From Rhodoferax sp. (GTDB taxonomy: Bacteria > Pseudomonadota > Gammaproteobacteria > Burkholderiales > Burkholderiaceae), in assembly GCA_020048295.1 (NCBI GenBank), contig JAIFMT010000193.1:1-7298 (forward strand): a DNA stretch of 7,298 nucleotides. The letters run 5' to 3'. The notes beneath the pieces are model-generated. The model did not search any database, had not been told where the DNA came from, and worked only from the letters and a program-made list of their open reading frames with translations. How positions within the stretch are numbered: the stretch's first letter is position 1; every line of letters starts with the position of its first letter. A program made the translations under genes and the position numbers. This document shows, piece after piece, positions 6,262-7,298 of the stretch.

Positions 6262-6414
6262 GTGCAGCGTTTGCTGTTTCGCAGCAAGACCAAGCAGCCG
6301 CATAATGGATGGCAGTGGAGTCCGGAACATAGGGGCAAGATCATGCAGGATGTGCTGTCTTCAGTTTGCTGCGTTTGGTCCGCGGTCGCAAAGTGGGCTG
6401 GGGGCGAACCATGA
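6262..6414 (+). CDS. Possible small ORF overlapping the RHS gene start
   Basis: The frame that follows the kinase stop codon stays open from 6256 to TGA at 6412-6414. It could start at GTG 6262 (50 residues, no clear Shine-Dalgarno) or at ATG 6343. The second start has AGGGG at 6331-6335, 7 nt away, and would give 23 residues, MQDVLSSVCCVWSAVAKWAG followed by GEP. Its TGA overlaps the ATG of the RHS frame as ATGA, a common sign of translational coupling. The peptide matches no family I recognise, and a frame of this length can arise by chance in high-GC DNA. It may be a leader peptide, a remnant of a degraded gene, or nothing. Confidence 0.3.
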   Translation: MQRLLFRSKTKQPHNGWQWSPEHRGKIMQDVLSSVCCVWSAVAKWAGGEP

Positions 6415-7298
6415 TTGTCTTGCGAGACGAGCAACTGGATATTTTTCGCGCCAGCGCCCGCAAGAAGCTGGGCGAGAGCATCCGGCGTGGTCTGGTCGCC
6501 CAAGGCTTTGCGGTAGAGCAGCGGGATTCAGATTTAGTATTGCGCGATAGTCTCCAGCGGGAAACGCGACTAACCTTCCAGCCGGATGGTTTGCCCGACA
6601 GCATTGTTCGACCTTCCGGGCTGACCTATCGGTTTGAGTTCGATGCCTGTGGTCGCCTGGAGGCACTGACTTACCCCAGTGGTCGTCGCATGGAATTCGC
6701 TTGCGATGCCAATGGTCGTGTTGAAAGTGTGCGTCAGCCCGGCTTTGCACAGTATCAACTGGCGCATGCTGAATCCGCCAACAAAAACGCGCTACTGGAA
6801 AGCGTCACTTATCCAGATGGACGCGACTGCCAAATCAGTTACAACGCCACCGGTCAGGTGGTTGCGTTTACCGGACCATCGGCTGCCTGCTACGAGTTTG
6901 AGCGTGATTCAAAGGGGCGCATAGCGGCATTTATTGACCCGCTGCTGCGCGCCATCCGCCTGATCGCCGATGAGCAGGGTTCACTTCAGGCGGTTGAGTT
7001 TCCTGATGGAGGTCTGGAGGCTTATCGCTTTGATGAGGATCAACAAACTGCGGTGCGCACGCACCGTGATGGCACTGAAACCCGCTACATCTTCGACGAA
7101 CAAGGGCGCTTGGCTCAGCTGGTCAATGATGTCGATGGCGCTACCCATTTTGGATACGACGGCGCTGGCAATCTGATTTCTGCTGCGCAGGGTGATCAAC
7201 TCATCGGGTTCACGGTTGAACGTAATTATGTGACCGAGGAACTGTCCGCAGAAGGCAAGATTCTCTATGGTCACGACTCAGAAAGTCAGTTGATCAGC
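6411..7298 (+). CDS. RHS/YD-repeat protein, N-terminal part (runs off the window)
   Basis: An open frame of 296 codons without a stop to the right edge. The ATG at 6411 has a G-rich GGGGG (6400-6404) 6 nt upstream; an in-frame TAG at 6330-6332 limits any extension. Residues 1-33 form a charged, helix-like segment (MIVLRDEQLDIFRASARKKL and onwards) with no signal peptide or membrane helix. From about residue 45 the sequence is a chain of degenerate RHS/YD repeats, for example FEFDACGRLEALTYPSGR (75-92), FACDANGRV (96-104), ISYNATGQV (142-150), YEFERDSKGRI (161-171), YIFDEQGRL (226-234) and FGYDGAGNLI (247-256). RHS proteins build a beta-strand cocoon that often encloses a C-terminal toxin released by self-cleavage; that region and any immunity gene lie outside the window. 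No PAAR domain or T6SS gene is visible. AT-richer codons (tta, gta, cta, ata) suggest a different history from the kinase. Confidence 0.88.
   Translation, partial: MIVLRDEQLDIFRASARKKLGESIRRGLVAQGFAVEQRDSDLVLRDSLQRETRLTFQPDGLPDSIVRPSGLTYRFEFDACGRLEALTYPSGRRMEFACDANGRVESVRQPGFAQYQLAHAESANKNALLESVTYPDGRDCQISYNATGQVVAFTGPSAACYEFERDSKGRIAAFIDPLLRAIRLIADEQGSLQAVEFPDGGLEAYRFDEDQQTAVRTHRDGTETRYIFDEQGRLAQLVNDVDGATHFGYDGAGNLISAAQGDQLIGFTVERNYVTEELSAEGKILYGHDSESQLIS

Noticed and set aside
6271..6287. Hairpin TTGCTG/CAGCAA just after the kinase stop codon
   Set aside because: Only 6 bp of stem and no T-run follow it, so it is not supported as a terminator.
5494..6330. Minus-strand open frame of 278 codons opposite the kinase
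   Set aside because: His/Gln/Arg-rich composition complementary to conserved HATPase and receiver codons; the plus-strand protein has all its motifs.
6260..6550. Plus-strand frame of 96 codons over the start of the RHS gene
   Set aside because: It overlaps most of its length with the YD-repeat frame, which has clear repeat motifs; Cys/Arg-rich shadow.
1..7298. CRISPR array, tRNA, rRNA, insertion sequence or attachment site
   Set aside because: No regularly spaced direct repeats, no tRNA-like cloverleaf recognised, no transposase frame and no terminal inverted repeats were seen.

Overview
The window looks like a high-GC betaproteobacterial chromosome, most likely Burkholderiales/Comamonadaceae (Rhodoferax/Polaromonas-like). 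The reasons are the xseA-sodB gene order, the codon use, a DUF3309 miniprotein, and an intergenic sequence that resembles a dispersed palindromic motif I know from Comamonadaceae genomes. This placement is an inference from memory, not a database result.

Layout: (1) Positions 1-325 hold the 3' end of xseA (exodeoxyribonuclease VII large subunit). (2) Positions 373-954 hold sodB, a complete iron-type superoxide dismutase with all four metal ligands, followed by a perfect 13-bp stem intrinsic terminator at 1015-1053. (3) On the minus strand lie two small envelope genes. One is a 115-residue collagen-like lipoprotein (1285-1632). The other, 32 bp downstream, is a 52-residue DUF3309 membrane miniprotein (1094-1252); the pair is probably one transcript converging on sodB. 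(4) Divergent from these, 1840-4359 encodes an 839-residue FtsX/MacB-type ABC permease of the YbbP family, with no ATPase gene beside it. (5) A 231-bp gap carries a degenerate copy of the suspected dispersed repeat, an inverted repeat and a possible promoter. (6) Positions 4591-6255 encode a six-TM hybrid sensor histidine kinase with a C-terminal receiver domain and no adjacent partner. (7) From 6411 to the right edge, an open frame without a stop encodes the N-terminal 296 residues of an RHS/YD-repeat protein. A possible 50-codon ORF lies between it and the kinase and overlaps its start in an ATGA arrangement.

The left half is mostly housekeeping (DNA repair, oxidative defence). The envelope genes in the middle and the sensor kinase do not form an obvious pathway with each other. 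The most accessory-looking part is the right edge, where the RHS gene enters; its C-terminal variable region and any immunity gene lie outside the window. I did not find a convincing wholly new system inside these 7.3 kb. The best leads are the RHS 5' region with its coupled small ORF and the collagen-like lipoprotein/DUF3309 pair.
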